A stretch of DNA of 64,000 nucleotides from Dicaeum eximium (lineage: Eukaryota; Chordata; Aves; Passeriformes; Dicaeidae): contig VWZP01006690.1 of NCBI GenBank assembly GCA_013396995.1, forward strand, positions 1,818,866 to 1,882,865, given 5' to 3'. Numbering within the stretch: the stretch's first letter is position 1; every line of letters starts with the position of its first letter. The notes beneath the pieces were generated by a model. That model was given only the letters and a program-made list of their open reading frames with translations. It did no database searches and was not told the DNA's origin. Shown here piece by piece: positions 61,261 to 64,000 of this stretch. The position numbers were made by a program, and so were the translations under genes.

Positions 61261-64000
61261 CAGGGCTGCAGTGCAGCAGGGAGCCAGGCACGAGATCCGA
61301 CCTGGGGGTCCTGCTTTAGGCTCTGTAGGCTCCAGCTGTGGGATTCAACACTGGGGCAGGATGCTTTCTCAGCACAGGGTTCAGACTGAGGTGTTGCACC
61401 CCGTCTGCAAGGGGGGAGATGAGGGAGCAGCCAGAGCGAGCCCCAGACTTGTGCTGCTGGTTCAGCACAAGCAGAGTCGGGCACAAGGAAGGGCCTGAGG
61501 CAGGCAGAGGCAAGGACAGATGTCAGCAGCAAGGGACAAAGATGGAAGATGCAATGCTTACAGGAGGCAGATAAGGTCCCTGGAAACGGAGTGACTCCAG
61601 TTTGTGCTCCTGCAGCATCACACCTCCTTGTCCCTCTTCTCTCAGAGCAGGCACAGCAGCAGTACTGGTTCAGTTGGGCTGGGTGGTGTGATGGCCTCTG
61701 TGCCCACACAGGAACACTGAGGGATAAAGTCATTCAGGCAGAGCAGACACACTCTGCAGTGTCTCTGCACTAACACTGCCTGGCCCAGGCCATTTACACA
61801 CCAACAGATGCCACACCAGCACCCACACAACCCATTCACACCCGTTGCAGGAGTACAAGTCTTAAAGTCACCATGTTGTTTTCCAGAGCTTTTCTACACA
61901 AAATGGACAATTGGTCAGCATCCAGCCAAACTACCAATCAAAATGCCACTAACACCAACAAGGAAGAGAATCCAATGTGGTTAATCCTGTTCTGGTTCCC
62001 TTCTCCTTTGCTGGAGATTGTAGCCTGGGATCTCATGTGAGTGAGTACTGTGAGCAACTGCCAAGAAACGAGCCCAGACCGCAGTAAGACAGATCCCATA
62101 ACAAGGAGTTGATTTGATCCAAAATAAGAACTGAACATCTTCCCTCACCTTCTTCATCATTTAAAATCTGTTAATAGTTACATACACAGGCTGTAAACAA
62201 CACATTTAAACTGGCCTGTATGACTACCAGTCATGAGAACAAACTGGGGGCTCTAAACTGAACCTGTTAGCCAGATAATCTCCCACAGAAAGTGCCACAA
62301 TCCTATTCAGACAGACGGTTAATGCAGGTACACAACACAAAGCAGAAGGGGAAGGACTGAGAAAGGCTATAGTTGCTTAGACTAACCATGTATAAAACAC
62401 TGAATTCATGAGCAATTCATTGTGACAGTGATTTATTACCACACTTATTCAGTGTAGTAATAAACAGGATTACAGCTCCTAAGGAAGATTGAGGTTCTTG
62501 TGCTTCTTGTTGAGTGTTGCCTTGGATGATGTGAGGCTAAACTCGTTAAACAAAACGATGCTGGATGAAAAGTACTTTGTGGTACAAAGTTCTAACAAGT
62601 TATATGGGCACATTATCTAGAGACTCCAGTCAGCACCGTGCCCCATCGTGCTGAGTCATGTCGTGTCCAACTGCCTGGAAACCCATCCTGCAGAGAGACG
62701 GCAATTCTGTTGTAGACTTTTATTTGCAGTGGATTTCTTTTGCTTTAACCCTTGCATCAAATGGCTTAACAGCAAACTGCCACTTCCTGGGTAGAGCCTA
62801 AACTCTTGCTGTTCTGTATGGCTGCTTTCATCCCTCCATACCCACCACACCCTGCCTGGCAGGCTGGATGCACAAAGAGGATGACTGACTATATAAGTCC
62901 TATTGCAGGGCAAAAAACTTAGAAGTCCCATCTCAGTGATTTGAAGCAATTGTATTAAAAATTTATTTAAGATGTATTAAAAATGTGCAGTTCACAAAAG
63001 TGGGAGCTGTGACAAAAACCCCATGGACTTGCATTTGATTTAATCAAGAGAACATTGGTAAAGAAATCTGTTTAAACAGTCTGTCATTAAAAAGGATGAT
63101 CCACCACCTGCACTAAGTTCACATTCTGCTCTGATCTGCAGTTGTCAAATGAAGATCCACTCATGACACAATCCTTCACTGCTAGAAAGTAATCTCCAGC
63201 TTCAGTAGAACCAACTGTTAGCATATTTCTCTGTATCAATGCTACAAACATCCTTCTGAAATACACATTGATGATACAAGGCAAAACACTAAGCAGATTC
63301 TGGCCAGGCTGGTCTACAACACCAAATAAAAGCACTGGTTAGTATCAAAGATATTTTGTTTTTATGGAAAATATTGGAAAGTTTACTGTGTTACCAGTGC
63401 ATTTCACTGCAAATGATGGCAAGTTCCTCCAGAAGCAACTCTACAGCCCTCCTTAACCCCTGCCTCACACCCTAGAAAGCATCTGCTACACTTTGTTAAG
63501 AAAAACAAAGCATTTCAAACAATGCAGCTATGGTACTTGAGGAGAATTCAGTATTCAGAAATAGCAGCTTCAGGGTAGGGACAAGATGTCAAAATCCTAA
63601 ATGTCATACATGTCTGCAAGAAATGGGAACAAAACACATCAGTATCACAAAGCAGAGAGCAAAGCATGCAGGATACTCAGCACCAAGTCTTAGTCCTCCT
63701 TCAAAAAACAGAGGTGCCACAAGACTCAACAGCAGGGTCTCAAGACCCCAAACCTACAGGAAGAGGGAAAGCAATGCCTCTCTTAAGGGCTTGTTGTATT
63801 TGGAGAAGGAATATAGCACAAGCTGGACTGTCAGATCAACTTTTAGGTGCTGTGAGCACTAATCACTAGGTTCACCTTAAAATATATGAAAAAGTACTTC
63901 AATGCAGCTGGAAGGAAACAAAGTAAGACTATATAAATGGTGACCCCAAGTTAATTACAAAAATCTAAGCAAACAATTTGCAGACAGTAGGGTAAGGATC
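61261..64000. other. Intergenic region upstream of ABAT, nothing recognisable
   Basis: From synteny METTL22 would be expected upstream of ABAT on the minus strand, but I found no sequence resembling its C-terminal exons. Open frames here are short and not convincing. There is no RNA gene or identifiable mobile element. Confidence 0.4.

Noticed and set aside
63087..63335. Minus-strand 82-residue open frame preceded by a possible acceptor, considered as a last exon of the gene upstream of ABAT
   Set aside because: It resembles neither METTL22 nor TMEM114 as I remember them, has no internal family motif, and open frames of this length are common by chance in this window.
1..64000. CRISPR arrays, operons, phage or integrative elements
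   Set aside because: The window is vertebrate nuclear DNA with introns and CR1 repeats. No regularly spaced direct repeats with unique spacers and no prokaryotic gene arrangement were seen.

Overview
The window is vertebrate nuclear DNA, most likely from a bird. Genes are split by introns with GT-AG borders, coding density is low, and the recognisable dispersed repeats are decayed CR1 LINE 3' ends, the dominant avian repeat. Gene order CARHSP1 > < PMM2 | TMEM186 > < ABAT matches the block known from human 16p13.2. Assignment to birds rests on CR1 and on protein similarity recalled from memory; no search was run.

Layout: 1-11989 is intron of CARHSP1 (+), whose terminal exon (53 residues plus a 3'UTR of about 1.5 kb) lies at 11990-13665. 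PMM2 (-) follows in convergent orientation: eight coding exons between 15189 and 20947 encode an intact 247-residue phosphomannomutase 2. A CpG-rich spacer of only 68 bp separates the PMM2 start codon from the start codon of TMEM186 (+, two coding exons, 21016-22320). From about 23.6 kb to at least 52.8 kb the window is ABAT (-), mitochondrial GABA transaminase. Fifteen coding exons were mapped and sum to exactly 500 residues with all checked catalytic residues present. The ABAT promoter and non-coding first exon probably lie near 60.2-61.2 kb, where CpG rises again. The final 2.8 kb holds no gene I can support.

The genes are housekeeping or metabolic: mannose-1-phosphate supply for glycosylation (PMM2), complex I assembly (TMEM186), GABA breakdown into the TCA cycle (ABAT) and an RNA-binding cold-shock protein (CARHSP1). 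They share position, not a pathway.

The most unusual structure is at the 5' splice site of the first coding exon of ABAT. A 36-bp tandem repeat spans the exon-intron border and gives four evenly spaced identical GTAAGT donors. Because 36 is divisible by three and the read-through frame stays open, each alternative donor would add 12 hydrophobic residues inside the mitochondrial targeting peptide. Other points of note are a GC (non-GT) donor in PMM2 intron 1, a TMEM186 first exon with only three codons, and a palindromic RFX-type X-box upstream of ABAT.
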